From Clostridia bacterium (GTDB taxonomy: Bacteria > Bacillota > Clostridia > Christensenellales > Aristaeellaceae): a stretch of DNA of 64,000 nt. A program made the position numbers and the translations under genes. The notes under the pieces are model-generated. The model was given only the letters and a program-made list of their open reading frames with translations. It was not told the origin of the DNA and made no database searches. The first letter of the stretch is position 1. Every line of letters begins with the position of its first letter. This document shows, one piece after another, positions 17,240-28,083 of this stretch. The stretch lies in NCBI GenBank assembly GCA_017404985.1, contig JAFRBK010000027.1, positions 1 to 64,000 of the forward strand. The letters are read 5' to 3'.

Positions 17240-17448
17240 TCTTCATAACCTCCTACTTTTTTGAATCTTGTATTTTTAGTGGTTTCCATAAGGGGGGCTT
17301 TCCGGTCGCTCCCCTTAACCCCCTTCGGGCTTTTTTATATAGGAACTTGATTTGGGGCGGAAAACGGGTATTGCTCCTTCGGGTCTATCCCGTAAAGGAC
17401 AGCGACATCAAAGACACCCCTTGTCAGGACGATGATGAAATAAGGAAA
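17240..17448 (-). other. Intergenic segment upstream of ybaB with inverted repeats
   Basis: Two pairable elements are visible. AAGGGGG (17290-17296) pairs with CCCCCTT (17319-17325). ACGGG (17364-17368) pairs with CCCGT (17389-17393) around an inner CC-TTCG-GG. The first has a T tract only on the + strand (17331-17336), where no gene needs it. On the minus strand both would lie after the gyrA-like gene and before ybaB. A weak -10 (TATATA, 17336-17341) lies between them. I see no tRNA or SRP RNA signature. Confidence 0.45.
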
Positions 17449-19932
17449 TCAGGCTTCCGGGGCGGGATCCGCGGCCAGGAGGCCGGTGACCACGTCATCC
17501 AGGATGGCCATGACATAGGGCATTCCCTTGCCGGTGCGGTTCTGGATCAGGATTTCGTCCCGGGCCAGTTTCGTCAGGGGACTCCGGGCCTGGGACACCA
17601 GCAGCGTGCAGGGCTGGTCCTGCGGGAGGCAGAGTGCTCCGGCGACCATGCGGCCGTTGGAACCGTTCTTGTTGAAATAGAAGCAGTGGACGCCTTTGCC
17701 GCCGCGGTTCTGGGGTTCAAAGTCCAGCTGCAGGACCCGTTTTGCCCAGCCGCGTTCGGAGAAGAGGACTACTTCTTCCTTTTCGCCGAGCTGGCTGTAC
17801 CAGAAGACCTCGTCTCCACTGTCCACCGACATGCCCTTAACGCCAGCGGCCACGCGGCCCTGCACCGGCACATCAGCGAGGGGGAAGCGGATGCTCATGC
17901 CACTGCGGGTAAGGAGCAGAATATCATGATCCGTGGCTGCAGGGAGGATGCCCATGAGGCTGTCACCCTTTTTCAGGTTCAGGGCGGGATACTTCCTGGA
18001 GCGGACATCGTAGTCCGCCGCGGCGGTGCGCTTGACCATGCCCTGGCGCGTGATGAACAGGAAGTCCGGCTGGTCCTTCAGCTTTGCCGGGTCACAGGCA
18101 ACCATCAGGAGGGCCTGCTCGTTTTCCTCCAGGCCAGCCAGAACGCCTGAGAGGAGCTGGCCCCGATCCCGGGGCTTGCACTCCTGAAGTTTGCCGACAT
18201 TCACCGGATAACAGTTGCCCAGATCCGTGAAGATATACAGCGTTTCCGCCGTAGTGGTGTTCAGCTGCCAGCGGATGCTTTCCGCCATGTTTTCTTCAGC
18301 CGAGGGCAGGGGATTCCGTTTCAGGACGGCGGGGGCAATCCGCTTCAGGTAGCCGCCCCGCGTGAAGACCACCGTCGCATCCTCAGCAACCGGGGTGTTG
18401 TCCGGCAGCTCTACCGGCACATCCTCGGGAAGCTCCAGGGTGGTACGGCGTTCGTCCGCGAACTTATTGCCGATTTCCTCCATTTCCTTCCGGATGACAT
18501 CAATGAGCTTTTTTTCGCTCTTCAGGATGCTTTCCAGTTTGCTGATCAGCTTCAGGACGTCGGCATATTCCTTCCGGAGAGCTTCAATTTCCAGATTGGT
18601 CAGCCGCTGCAGCCGCATATCCAGAATGGCCTGAGCCTGGATCTCCGAGAGGGCGAACCGCTCCATCAGGCCGAGTTTGGCTTCCTTCGGGCTTTTGCTG
18701 GCCCGGATCAGGGCGATGACCTCATCCAGGTTGTCCATGGCGATCATCAGGCCTTCCAGGATGTGGGCCCGGGCTTTGGCCTGCTTCAGCTCAAACTGGG
18801 TACGCCGGGTAACGACCTGCTTCTGATAGGCAATATAATGGGCGATGACATCCTTCAGGCCCATCAGCACCGGCTTGCCGCCGGCGATGGCGACCATATT
18901 GACGCCGAAAGTGATCTGCAGGTCGGAATACTTATAGAGATAGGCTAAAACCCGCTGGGGATCGACATCCCGCTTCAGCTCCACCACCGCGCGCATGCCG
19001 GTGCGGTCACTTTCATCGCGGATATCATAGATGCCGCCAAGGGCCGCTTTCTTTTCCTCACTGAGCTTGAGGATCTTTTCCAGGAGGGCCGCTTTATTGA
19101 CCTGGTAGGGGACTTCCGTGATGACCAGCAGCTTCCGGCCGGAGGATCCTTCCTCCACATGAACCCGGGCCCGGAGCAAGAGCCGGCCGCGGCCGGTTTC
19201 ATATCCTTTGCGGATTTCTTCGTTATTCAGGAGGACGCCGCCGGTGGGGAAATCGGGGCCGGGCATGATTTTCATCAGCTCGTCCAGGGTGATGTCCGGG
19301 TTTTCCATCTGGGCCACTACGGCGCGGATGGCTTCGCCCAGGTTATGGGTCGGGATATTCGTGGCCAGGCCGACGGCGATGCCGCCGGCGCCGTTGACCA
19401 GCAGGTTCGGGAAACGGGCCGGAAGCATGTCCGGCTCCTTGAGGGTATCATCAAAGTTCAGCCGGAAAGGGACCGTGTCCTTTTCCAGGTCCCGCAGCAT
19501 TTCCAGAGCCAGGGGCGTCATACGGGCTTCGGTGTACCGCATGGCGGCGGGGCTGTCCCCGTCAATGGAACCGAAGTTGCCGTGGCCGTCCACCATCGGG
19601 GCACGGAGGGAGAAATCCTGGGCCATGTGCACCAGGGCGCCGTAGACGGAGGAGTCGCCGTGAGGATGGTATTTACCAAGGCAGTCGCCCACGATACGGG
19701 CGCACTTGCGGTGGGGCTTGTCTGGCGTGGTGCCAAGCTCCATCATGGTATAAAGGATGCGGCGCTGCACGGGCTTGAGCCCGTCCTCCACCCGGGGAAG
19801 GGCACGCTCGAGAATAACGTGCTCCGCATAGGGCATCATGCTGTTATGCATGACGTCTTCCATATTGACATCCAGAATACGGGAAGGATCATCCTTCACA
19901 ATGGGCTTATCCGGCTCTTTGCGCTTCGCCAT
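17449..19932 (-). CDS. Type IIA topoisomerase subunit A, GyrA-like with displaced GyrA box
   Basis: This subunit breaks and rejoins DNA. The breakage domain is GyrA-like: [16 protein letters not shown], then [20 protein letters not shown], with the catalytic Tyr in AMRYTEARM. ParC proteins usually have MHGNNGSMDGD here. The C-terminal pinwheel starts near residue 500 ([14 protein letters not shown]), but the GyrA box normally following this blade is missing. A near-match, QNRGGKG, occurs instead at residues 741-747, and a weaker QNRTGKG near residue 798. The 827-residue length is normal. The gene starts 3 nt after its partner gene, with AAGGAGG inside the partner's 3' end. Whether it supercoils or decatenates cannot be decided here. 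Confidence 0.88.
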   Translation of the reverse strand: MAKRKEPDKPIVKDDPSRILDVNMEDVMHNSMMPYAEHVILERALPRVEDGLKPVQRRILYTMMELGTTPDKPHRKCARIVGDCLGKYHPHGDSSVYGALVHMAQDFSLRAPMVDGHGNFGSIDGDSPAAMRYTEARMTPLALEMLRDLEKDTVPFRLNFDDTLKEPDMLPARFPNLLVNGAGGIAVGLATNIPTHNLGEAIRAVVAQMENPDITLDELMKIMPGPDFPTGGVLLNNEEIRKGYETGRGRLLLRARVHVEEGSSGRKLLVITEVPYQVNKAALLEKILKLSEEKKAALGGIYDIRDESDRTGMRAVVELKRDVDPQRVLAYLYKYSDLQITFGVNMVAIAGGKPVLMGLKDVIAHYIAYQKQVVTRRTQFELKQAKARAHILEGLMIAMDNLDEVIALIRASKSPKEAKLGLMERFALSEIQAQAILDMRLQRLTNLEIEALRKEYADVLKLISKLESILKSEKKLIDVIRKEMEEIGNKFADERRTTLELPEDVPVELPDNTPVAEDATVVFTRGGYLKRIAPAVLKRNPLPSAEENMAESIRWQLNTTTAETLYIFTDLGNCYPVNVGKLQECKPRDRGQLLSGVLAGLEENEQALLMVACDPAKLKDQPDFLFITRQGMVKRTAAADYDVRSRKYPALNLKKGDSLMGILPAATDHDILLLTRSGMSIRFPLADVPVQGRVAAGVKGMSVDSGDEVFWYSQLGEKEEVVLFSERGWAKRVLQLDFEPQNRGGKGVHCFYFNKNGSNGRMVAGALCLPQDQPCTLLVSQARSPLTKLARDEILIQNRTGKGMPYVMAILDDVVTGLLAADPAPEA

Positions 19933-19935
19933 TGC

Positions 19936-21918
19936 TTACCGGCCTCCTTCCTGAGCAGGCCGGTCCGGCATCTCAAAATCATCCGGCCGGTTAAAGTCCG
20001 CATGCTCAGTGATATAGTCCCGGCGGGGCTCCACCTTATCGCCCATGAGGACCGTGGTCAGCCGGTCCACCAGTGCGGCATCCTCAATGGACACCCGCAT
20101 GAGCTTGCGGCGGGACGGGTCCATCGTGGTTTCCCAGAGCTGCTCGGGGTTCATTTCACCAAGGCCTTTATAGCGCTGCAGGGTATAGCCTTTTCCGGCG
20201 GCTTTGGTGGCCTTTCCAAGCTCCTTGTCGTCATAGGCATAAATGACGTTCTGCCCCTTCTGGACTTTATAGAGGGGCGGCATGCCGATATAGACATGGC
20301 CCTGGGTGATCAGGTCCTTCATATAGCGGAGGAAGAAAGTCAGCAAAATGGCCCGGATATGGGCGCCGTCCTGGTCCGCATCGGAGAGGATGATGACCTT
20401 GCCGTATTTCAGGTTATCCAGGGAGAAACCTTCATCAATGCCTGTGCCGAGGGCAGTGATCAGGGAACGGAATTCCTCATTGGCAAGCACCTGGTCCAGG
20501 TGCTTCTTTTCCACGTTCAGCGGCTTGCCGCGGAGGGGAAGAATTGCCTGAAAACGCCGGTCTCGCCCCTGCTTGGCGCTGCCGCCTGCAGAATCGCCTT
20601 CCACGATAAAGAGCTCGTTATCCTCCCACTTCCGGCCGGTGCAGCTGGAGAGCTTTCCGACCAGGGGCGCCGCTTCCAGTGCGCTGGCCTTACGGATATT
20701 ATCCCGGGTTTTGCGGGCGGCCTCCCGGGCCTGGGCCGCTTTGATGGCTTTCGACACGATCGCGGAGGCGGTTTCCTGATTCTTAAGGTTGTCCAGCCAG
20801 TCTGTCATCTGCTGGGCGATAATCGCCTCCACGGCGGGACGGACTTCGCTGTTGCCGAGGCGGCCCTTGGTCTGCCCCTCAAACTGGGGATTCTTGACCA
20901 TGGTTGTCAGCACGCAGGTCAGGCCTTCGCGGAAATCCTCCCCGGAAAGATTATTGTCCTTTTCCTTCAGGAGACCGGTTTTGCGGGCATAGTCGTTCAG
21001 ACACTTGGTAAAAGCGGCCTTGAAGCCGGTTTCATGGGAGCCGCCCTCCGGCGTGTTGATATTATTGACATAGGAAAAGAGGCTCTCGGTATAGCCGTCG
21101 GTATACTGGATGGCGGCACGGCAGATAATGGTATCCCGTCGGCCTTCCAGATAAATGATATCCTCCTGGAGGGCTGTTTTCCCGGTGTTCAGATACAGCA
21201 CATAATCCGAGATGCCGCCTTCATAGCAGAAGACCCGGGTCCGGCTTTCCGGATCCGCGAGGCGCTCGTCCGTGAAGGTGATTTTCACGCCCTTGTTGAG
21301 ATAGGCCAGCTCCTGGAGGCGGCGGGAGACCGTCTCCGTATTGAAACGAACATCCTCGAAAACCGCGTCATCCGGGAGAAAACGCACCAGCGTCCCCTTC
21401 TTGCGGGTATTGCCCAGAAGCTGAAGCGGGCCGGTGGGCTTTCCGGCTTCGATTTTGCCGGTTTTCGGATCCACGGAAGAGGTGAATTCCATCCGGTAAT
21501 GGGACCAGTTCAGGAAAACATCAACGGAAAGCCATTTGCTCAGCGCATTGACCACGCTGGCGCCGACGCCGTGCAGGCCGCCGGAATAGGCATAGTTCTC
21601 ATTATTGAATTTGCCGCCGGCGTGCAGCACGGTAAAAATGACCTCTACCCCGGGAATCCCCATGGTGGGATGCATGTCCACCGGCATGCCGCGGCCGTTA
21701 TCATACACGCTGGCAGAGCCATCCTTATGCAGGGTGACGGTGACCTCTGTCGCGTACCCGTTGGAGGCTTCGTCGATGGCATTGTCGACGATTTCCCAGA
21801 GCAGGTGATGCAGCCCCCGGGAGGAAGTAGTTCCAATATACATGCCGGGACGCATGCGGACGGCCTCCAGCCCTTCCAGCACCTGAATATTCCCGGCGGT
21901 ATAGGTTTGCGATGCCAT
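19936..21918 (-). CDS. Type IIA topoisomerase subunit B (GyrB/ParE-like ATPase)
   Basis: This 660-residue ATPase subunit partners the A subunit directly downstream. The GHKL fold shows EIVDNAIDEASNGYA, YDNGRGMPVD and GGLHGVGASVVNALS. The transducer Lys is in the QTKGRLGNSEV block. The Toprim part has ELFIVEGDSAGGSAKQGRDR and SDADQDGAHIR, and the C-terminus has RYKGLGEMNPEQLWETTMD. Start is ATG 21918, with AAGGAG about 8 nt upstream; the open frame extends 32 codons further into the promoter region. Motifs are closer to GyrB than to ParE, but a second gene pair elsewhere is probable, so I give no gene symbol. Confidence 0.9.
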   Translation of the reverse strand: MASQTYTAGNIQVLEGLEAVRMRPGMYIGTTSSRGLHHLLWEIVDNAIDEASNGYATEVTVTLHKDGSASVYDNGRGMPVDMHPTMGIPGVEVIFTVLHAGGKFNNENYAYSGGLHGVGASVVNALSKWLSVDVFLNWSHYRMEFTSSVDPKTGKIEAGKPTGPLQLLGNTRKKGTLVRFLPDDAVFEDVRFNTETVSRRLQELAYLNKGVKITFTDERLADPESRTRVFCYEGGISDYVLYLNTGKTALQEDIIYLEGRRDTIICRAAIQYTDGYTESLFSYVNNINTPEGGSHETGFKAAFTKCLNDYARKTGLLKEKDNNLSGEDFREGLTCVLTTMVKNPQFEGQTKGRLGNSEVRPAVEAIIAQQMTDWLDNLKNQETASAIVSKAIKAAQAREAARKTRDNIRKASALEAAPLVGKLSSCTGRKWEDNELFIVEGDSAGGSAKQGRDRRFQAILPLRGKPLNVEKKHLDQVLANEEFRSLITALGTGIDEGFSLDNLKYGKVIILSDADQDGAHIRAILLTFFLRYMKDLITQGHVYIGMPPLYKVQKGQNVIYAYDDKELGKATKAAGKGYTLQRYKGLGEMNPEQLWETTMDPSRRKLMRVSIEDAALVDRLTTVLMGDKVEPRRDYITEHADFNRPDDFEMPDRPAQEGGR

Positions 21919-21947
21919 GGGTTCACTCCTTTTCCGACATAACAAAA

Positions 21948-21972
21948 GACTGTCTGTGATTAACAGACAGTC
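21948..21972. promoter_or_regulatory. Perfect 9-bp palindrome at the predicted start point of the gyrB-like transcript
   Basis: GACTGTCTG (21948-21956) and CAGACAGTC (21964-21972) are perfect inverted repeats around a 7-nt AT-rich centre. The predicted transcription start (about 21967) falls inside it, so it fits an operator better than a leader hairpin. On the minus strand it is followed by TTTTG. Confidence 0.6.
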
Positions 21973-21973
21973 C

Positions 21974-21982
21974 ATTATACCA
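21974..21982 (-). promoter_or_regulatory. Extended -10 promoter for the gyrB-gyrA-like pair
   Basis: On the minus strand TGG directly precedes TATAAT (21979-21974), an extended -10. No convincing -35 is present 17 nt upstream. Confidence 0.6.
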
Positions 21983-22044
21983 CAACCTGTGGGGGAAAAG
22001 GAAGGGGAACACAAAATAAGGTTATCCGGAAATTTTCACCCGGA

Positions 22045-23373
<1,329 letters not shown>

Positions 23374-23391
23374 TTTATTTCATCCTCTCTG

Positions 23392-25233
23392 TTATTTCGA
23401 GTCGCTGCCGATGCCTGAATCGATGCTGGCGCCCGTCAGCTTATTGACAAGGCCGTTGAAGAGCAGAATGACGACAATCAGGATCAGGTTAATTCCGCTG
23501 GAGAACGCGTACAGGCCCATTTCATCAAAGTAATCCAGCATGGTCGTAATGATCATGGTCTGGCTGCACAAAAGCATGAACAGGGTCAGCTCTCTCAGGC
23601 AGGTCATGAAGGGCAGCAGAAAGCCGCTGATGATGGACGTTTTCTGGATCGGAATGATAATCCGCGTCATCCGTTTCCACCAGGGAATATCCTGGATGAT
23701 GGCGGCTTCCTCAATTTCCCCGGACAGCTGCATCATCGAGTTCAGCGCACTTCGGCTGGCAAATGGGATATACTTGATGGTACCGGTCAGGACCAGCAGG
23801 AGGATTGTGTTATAAATGCCGATTCTGGAACCGAAGATAAAGAACGCTACGCCGACCGCCAGAGAAGGCATCAGATAGGGAAGGAAAGCCATGTTGTTCA
23901 CATAAGCGGCGAACTTGCTCCGGCGGTTTTTGCTGACGCAGTATCCGACCAGGGTGCCGATGGTGCCGGCACAGATTGCGCAGAGGATGGCAACCAGCAG
24001 GGTGTTTCCGAAGGCAGACCAGATCTGGGAATTATACAGCATGCCCTTGTTGCCGTACATGCCGTTTTCCGTGATGTTTTCAGATGTCAGCCACCACTTG
24101 GTGGTCAGATGATCCAGACCGCCGGAAATGAAGGAATAATCCCCCGGGTTCGGCAGGAAGGTTTCCATGGCGAACATGATAATCGGAAGAATGCCGGTGA
24201 ACAGCGTGGTCAGGATGAACACGACGGCCAGGATGTGCTTGCCGGCATGGAGGTTCACCACGCTGGACTGGCCGGACTTGCCGGTGACGGTGGTGAAGTT
24301 TTTCCGGCCGGAAGTTGTCTTCTGGTTGACCAGGAGAATTCCGAAGCCGAACAGCATCATGATGACCGCCAGGATGCTGGCCTGGCCGGCCCGCTGGACA
24401 TTCAGCTCCACATATTTCGTCGAAAGGGTTGAGAGCTTCAGATAATGAGGAATCGGATAGGAACCCATGGCGCTGGAGAAGACCAGCAGCACCGTGCTCA
24501 GGATCGCGGGCTTGACCAGCGGAAGCGTTACGCGGAGGAAGGTCTTCCAGCGGGGCGTGTTCAGAATGGTGGCTGCTTCCTCCAGGTTAGCATCCATATT
24601 GCGGAAGATGCCGCCGATTAAAATATAGGCAAAGGGAGCATAGTGGAGGGCGAGCACGACGGCGCAGGGGAACATGCCGCTGCACCACCATTCAGGCATC
24701 CTGATATTCAGCAGGGACGCAAACAACCCGTCCGAGCCCCCTGTGACAGCATTGCTGTTAAACAGGTGCCTCCAGATCACAGCGAGCGTCCACTGCGGCA
24801 TAATATACGGAAAGATGAAGATGGAGCTCAGGTATTTTTTGCATTTCATGTTTGTCCTGGTGACGAGATAAGCGAAGATGCCGCCGTAAAAAATGGCGCC
24901 GATACAGGCAAACACGCTCAGCAGGACAGAGTTGAGCAGGGGCGTCCACAGGTTTTTCGTGGCCAGCTTGCGCGCGGTGCTCGTCTGGGGAGCGAAAAGA
25001 TCCGTCCAGTTATAGGTGGTATATACCTGGCCGGGTTCAGCATTCCGGGCGTCCACGGAACCGTTATGGACCGTGACGGTATCCCGGACGATGGTCACCA
25101 TCGGGAACACGGTGGTCAGCGTCAGAATGATGCCCAGAATGAGCAAGATGGCGTTCTGCGGTTTGGAAATCCAGGTTTTAAACCGATTGAACCGCGCCTT
25201 CCAGGGGCTTTGAGGACAGGCTGCCGCAACCAT
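23392..25233 (-). CDS. ABC importer permease, two fused MetI-type domains (second importer)
   Basis: This 613-residue membrane protein carries both permease halves. EAA loops are EEAATILNTPRWKTFLRV near residue 216 and EEAAIIQDIPWWKRMTRI near residue 507. Start is ATG 25233 with AAAGGAGG 7 nt upstream; fourteen further open codons upstream are not supported. The double-permease design matches the importer at 9600-13840, but the two proteins are diverged and this one lacks the long N-terminal extension. It belongs to the Fe3+/polyamine/thiamine-type importer group; the substrate is unknown. Confidence 0.88.
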   Translation of the reverse strand: MVAAACPQSPWKARFNRFKTWISKPQNAILLILGIILTLTTVFPMVTIVRDTVTVHNGSVDARNAEPGQVYTTYNWTDLFAPQTSTARKLATKNLWTPLLNSVLLSVFACIGAIFYGGIFAYLVTRTNMKCKKYLSSIFIFPYIMPQWTLAVIWRHLFNSNAVTGGSDGLFASLLNIRMPEWWCSGMFPCAVVLALHYAPFAYILIGGIFRNMDANLEEAATILNTPRWKTFLRVTLPLVKPAILSTVLLVFSSAMGSYPIPHYLKLSTLSTKYVELNVQRAGQASILAVIMMLFGFGILLVNQKTTSGRKNFTTVTGKSGQSSVVNLHAGKHILAVVFILTTLFTGILPIIMFAMETFLPNPGDYSFISGGLDHLTTKWWLTSENITENGMYGNKGMLYNSQIWSAFGNTLLVAILCAICAGTIGTLVGYCVSKNRRSKFAAYVNNMAFLPYLMPSLAVGVAFFIFGSRIGIYNTILLLVLTGTIKYIPFASRSALNSMMQLSGEIEEAAIIQDIPWWKRMTRIIIPIQKTSIISGFLLPFMTCLRELTLFMLLCSQTMIITTMLDYFDEMGLYAFSSGINLILIVVILLFNGLVNKLTGASIDSGIGSDSK

Positions 25234-25288
25234 GGCTTTTCCTCCTTTTTCAAATAATGGAACCGACCGGAACAAGGGGCGAAAGACT

Positions 25289-25327
25289 TAAAAAGGCAGG
25301 CGGTGCCGGAATCCAGACACCGCCTGC
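25289..25327 (-). terminator. Attenuating terminator between binding-protein and permease genes
   Basis: Read on the minus strand, GCAGGCGGTG (25327-25318) pairs with CACCGCCTGCC (25305-25295), followed by TTTTT (25294-25290). It sits in the 118-nt gap between the binding-protein and permease genes of one operon. Confidence 0.85.
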
Positions 25328-25351
25328 TGAAAATGCGGGAATGAGACGGAA

Positions 25352-26632
25352 TTATCTGAGCGCGTCAATCCAGTCGCCCAGCGTGTCCGCTACGGAAGCG
25401 GCGTAAGCCGGATCTTCAACGATCAGCTTGCCTTCGTTGATCCACCAGTCATATCCGCGGTCATTCTTGGCCGGATAGGTGTCCACACCGTCGACATAGC
25501 CGTCCTTGCTGTGGTCCTGCATGCAGGCGGGAACGGGAGCATAGCCGCCCATGTCCTTGCCCCAGGCAGCGAAGCCTTCCTTGGTGGTGGTCATGTAAGC
25601 GATGAAGGCGCAGGCGGTCCAGGGATAGGGAGAGGTCTTGGAAACCATCAGATAGTGCTTGTAAGCATAGCCGCCGAAGCCGACATAATCATCCTGGTAA
25701 GCGGCGACGGTCACATTGTTGACGGACAGTTCTTCGGACTCTTCGATGGAGCGCAGCTTGGAGTACACCAGCAGGCCGCTCTGATCCACAGCCGTCTTCG
25801 CAACCAGGTTGTTGCAGATCGGGCCGTCATCGGTTTCTTCCTGATAATTCTCAACGAAGAGCTTGATCCAGGCCAGGGCGTACTTCGCGTTTTCACCGGC
25901 CAGGCCGAGGTCGGCAGCTTCAGCTTCCATTTCGTCGATGGTGGGCTGGAAGTAGGCTTTCTGATCATCGGAAAGGGCGTCAAAGGCTTCCTTCACGACG
26001 GCGGCATAGTCCTCACGGGTCAGCATATAGAGGAAGTTCTTGCCAACGGGCTCGGAGTTGGGGGCCATGAACTGGGTGTGGACATCCTTGGCTACGAAAT
26101 CCCAGCAGTTTTTGAAGGTCTTTTCACCACAGTTGTTGAACTCGAAAACCTTGTTCAGGGTCTGCAGCGCCAGGGGATTCTCGTTGTTTTCCTTGGCTAC
26201 GCCTTCCGCTTCGGCCCACTCCTTGGGAACGAAGTTGAGCAGATAGCCGGTATCCAGCATTTTCTTCTGGATCTGGTTACCATCCTGAATCAGCGTCATG
26301 AAGAACTGATGGGAGGTATTGTTGATATCAGATTCCAGCATGGTGAAGATGGAGTTGTTCTTGGGCTGCTGCCAGTCAATGGAGCCGGCATAGGTAGGAT
26401 CAATGCTCTGCAGCATTTCCACAAAGGAGGCACCGGCAGTCTTGCCGCGGCTGGAGTTGCCGACGCCGGCAACCACTGCATCGTGGGACTCTTCAATGGC
26501 TTTCTTGTAGAGCTCTTCGTTCGTCATGGTCTGCGCCTGGGCGATGATCTCCTCCACCGTTTCAGCAGAGGCAAAGGAACACAGGCTCAGCACAAGGGCC
26601 AATGCGAGGAAAATGGAAACTAATTTTTTCAT
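25352..26632 (-). CDS. ABC importer substrate-binding protein (second importer), no lipobox
   Basis: This 426-residue secreted protein is the binding component of the importer whose permease and ATPase genes follow. The signal peptide MKKLVSIFLALALVLS is nearly identical to those of the binding proteins at 150 and 9600. Cleavage is expected near SFASA-E (residue 22-23). Cys17 lies in the hydrophobic segment but not in a lipobox. The mature protein contains VVAGVGNSSRGKTAGASFVE early and a Tyr-rich segment late (GFGGYAYKHYLMV). Start is ATG 26632 with AAAGGAG 9 nt upstream. Fold class is type 2 binding protein; I cannot name a ligand. Confidence 0.85.
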   Translation of the reverse strand: MKKLVSIFLALALVLSLCSFASAETVEEIIAQAQTMTNEELYKKAIEESHDAVVAGVGNSSRGKTAGASFVEMLQSIDPTYAGSIDWQQPKNNSIFTMLESDINNTSHQFFMTLIQDGNQIQKKMLDTGYLLNFVPKEWAEAEGVAKENNENPLALQTLNKVFEFNNCGEKTFKNCWDFVAKDVHTQFMAPNSEPVGKNFLYMLTREDYAAVVKEAFDALSDDQKAYFQPTIDEMEAEAADLGLAGENAKYALAWIKLFVENYQEETDDGPICNNLVAKTAVDQSGLLVYSKLRSIEESEELSVNNVTVAAYQDDYVGFGGYAYKHYLMVSKTSPYPWTACAFIAYMTTTKEGFAAWGKDMGGYAPVPACMQDHSKDGYVDGVDTYPAKNDRGYDWWINEGKLIVEDPAYAASVADTLGDWIDALR

Positions 26633-26684
26633 AACCAAAGACTCCTTTATTGTTTTTTCACGGCTTCCGCCGTTTGCTGCACAT

Positions 26685-26713
26685 ATTATATGCATTTTCT
26701 GGTAAAAAAGCAA
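26685..26713 (-). promoter_or_regulatory. Promoter for the second ABC importer operon
   Basis: Minus strand: TTGCTT (26713-26708), 17 nt, TATAAT (26690-26685). It lies 53 nt ahead of the ATG. Confidence 0.8.
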
Positions 26714-26751
26714 GCAGGTTTTATCATCTTTTTTCCAGAACGCTCGCGACC

Positions 26752-26780
26752 TTGACAGGGAAAACAAAATCGGGGATAAT
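26752..26780 (+). promoter_or_regulatory. Promoter for the vanW-like gene
   Basis: TTGACA (26752-26757), 17 nt, GATAAT (26775-26780). It is divergent from the importer promoter at 26685-26713. Confidence 0.85.
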
Positions 26781-26809
26781 CGAAAGTGATGAGGAAGGGA
26801 GATGTGCGC

Positions 26810-28027
26810 ATGAAGCGCTTTTTGAGCCTTTTGCTTTGCCTTTGCCTGCTGGCGGGCACCGGATGGAGCCTGGCGGAGGACGAAGGGGAATATGAGGAAG
26901 AGTATTCCGATGAGGAACTGGACGGGATCGGAACTGACGACGAAGAGGTTTCGGAACAGGAGGACGAGGAAACCCGCGCGCTGGACGAGGTGGATGAAAG
27001 CCAGTACAAGGTGACCGGAAAAGTGTACGAGGAAAAAACGCTGGCAGATTTCAACGCGAAATCTCCCGCGCTATACCGGGGTACCCAGCTGGGCAGCAAG
27101 GGGTTCGGAGGGCTTTACAATAAGAAGGAAGCCGTCAAGGAGAACCGGATCGATTCCTCTTCTACCGATATTACCGAAGACATCCTGTACGTTGGCCTGC
27201 AGTGGATGATTGTCCGGCGGGACAACGGGAAAATCGGCTATGTCAAACGGGAGTATATGGCGAAGAGCACCATCGTGACGCTGGATCCCGTGAACACGCC
27301 GCCCTTCAATGTTCAGAAGCACACCTACATCGCCACCACCGCGAAAACCTGCCATGTGCGCAAGACCATGGACAAGACCGCGACCGAAGGGGACGACGGC
27401 AACAACTGGGTGATTCTGAACCCGGGAACCATGCTGAGCATCTGGCAGTTCTACGACGGATGGGCAATGGTCAACTATATGCGGAGCTACGGCTACATCG
27501 ATCCGGACGAGCTGACGGACCTGATTCCGGTTTCACCGACCGACGAGGAACTGTATCCGGACAGCCCCATTGCTGCGTATACCAGCTACTACAAGATGAA
27601 CCAGACAGAGAGCAACATCAGCCGGATCCACAACATCCGGAAAGGCTGCGAATATATCAGCAACGTTTATCAGCCCGGAGCCCATTTCAACGCCAATAAG
27701 ATCATGGGGCCCTACAACCGGTCCAAGGGATATGAACCCGCGCCGGTCATGATCGACGGAAAAACGGTTCCCGGATACGGCGGCGGAACCTGCCAGGTGT
27801 CCAGCACGCTGTACAACGTGCTGATTCAGCTGCCGAAGATCAACATCACCTACCGCCGGCCCCACGGAGGAAACGGTGCGAGCTACCTGCCCATTCACTG
27901 CGACGCTGCTGTCGGCGCGGAAAGCCTGAATCTGATTTTTGACAACGGATACGATTTCCCGATCCGGATCGAAGGGCACACCAGCGACGACGGCGCGCTG
28001 CTGATGCTGATTTACCGCCAACACTGA
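26810..28027 (+). CDS. Secreted VanW-family protein with SH3-like domain
   Basis: The protein has 405 residues. A signal peptide (FLSLLLCLCLLAGTGWSLA) is followed by a very acidic stretch of about 50 residues. Next comes an SH3-like region (TCHVRKTMDKTATEGDDGN to SYGYIDPDELTDL). The VanW domain occupies roughly residues 230-405 and has the hallmark GYGGGTCQVSSTLYNVLIQ with its conserved Cys. VanW domains occur in many cell-envelope proteins; their activity is not known. Start is ATG 26810, with AAGGGAG 8 nt upstream. Two further envelope or coiled-coil genes follow in the same direction. Confidence 0.85.
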   Translation: MKRFLSLLLCLCLLAGTGWSLAEDEGEYEEEYSDEELDGIGTDDEEVSEQEDEETRALDEVDESQYKVTGKVYEEKTLADFNAKSPALYRGTQLGSKGFGGLYNKKEAVKENRIDSSSTDITEDILYVGLQWMIVRRDNGKIGYVKREYMAKSTIVTLDPVNTPPFNVQKHTYIATTAKTCHVRKTMDKTATEGDDGNNWVILNPGTMLSIWQFYDGWAMVNYMRSYGYIDPDELTDLIPVSPTDEELYPDSPIAAYTSYYKMNQTESNISRIHNIRKGCEYISNVYQPGAHFNANKIMGPYNRSKGYEPAPVMIDGKTVPGYGGGTCQVSSTLYNVLIQLPKINITYRRPHGGNGASYLPIHCDAAVGAESLNLIFDNGYDFPIRIEGHTSDDGALLMLIYRQH

Positions 28028-28032
28028 ACCTG

Positions 28033-28061
28033 AGCGGCGGTGGTATGCCAACCCGCTTTTA
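28033..28061 (+). terminator. Weak hairpin after the vanW-like gene
   Basis: AGCGG (28033-28037) pairs with CCGCT (28053-28057) around an inner GGTGG/CCAACC stem, followed by TTTAG. The T tract is short, so read-through into the next gene is likely. Confidence 0.4.
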
Positions 28062-28083
28062 GTTATCGGAAAGGAAATGCGAA

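Noticed and set aside
17240..17448. SRP RNA or tRNA upstream of ybaB
   Set aside because: The gene order suggested looking for SRP RNA, but the conserved tetraloop and asymmetric loop pattern of the Alu-less helix is not found, and no cloverleaf can be drawn.
19159..21942. A very long open frame on the + strand (over 900 codons) opposite the gyrase-like genes
   Set aside because: It mirrors the codon bias of the genes on the other strand, has no domain, and its composition (His, Gly and Gln rich) is typical of antisense frames in GC-biased genes.
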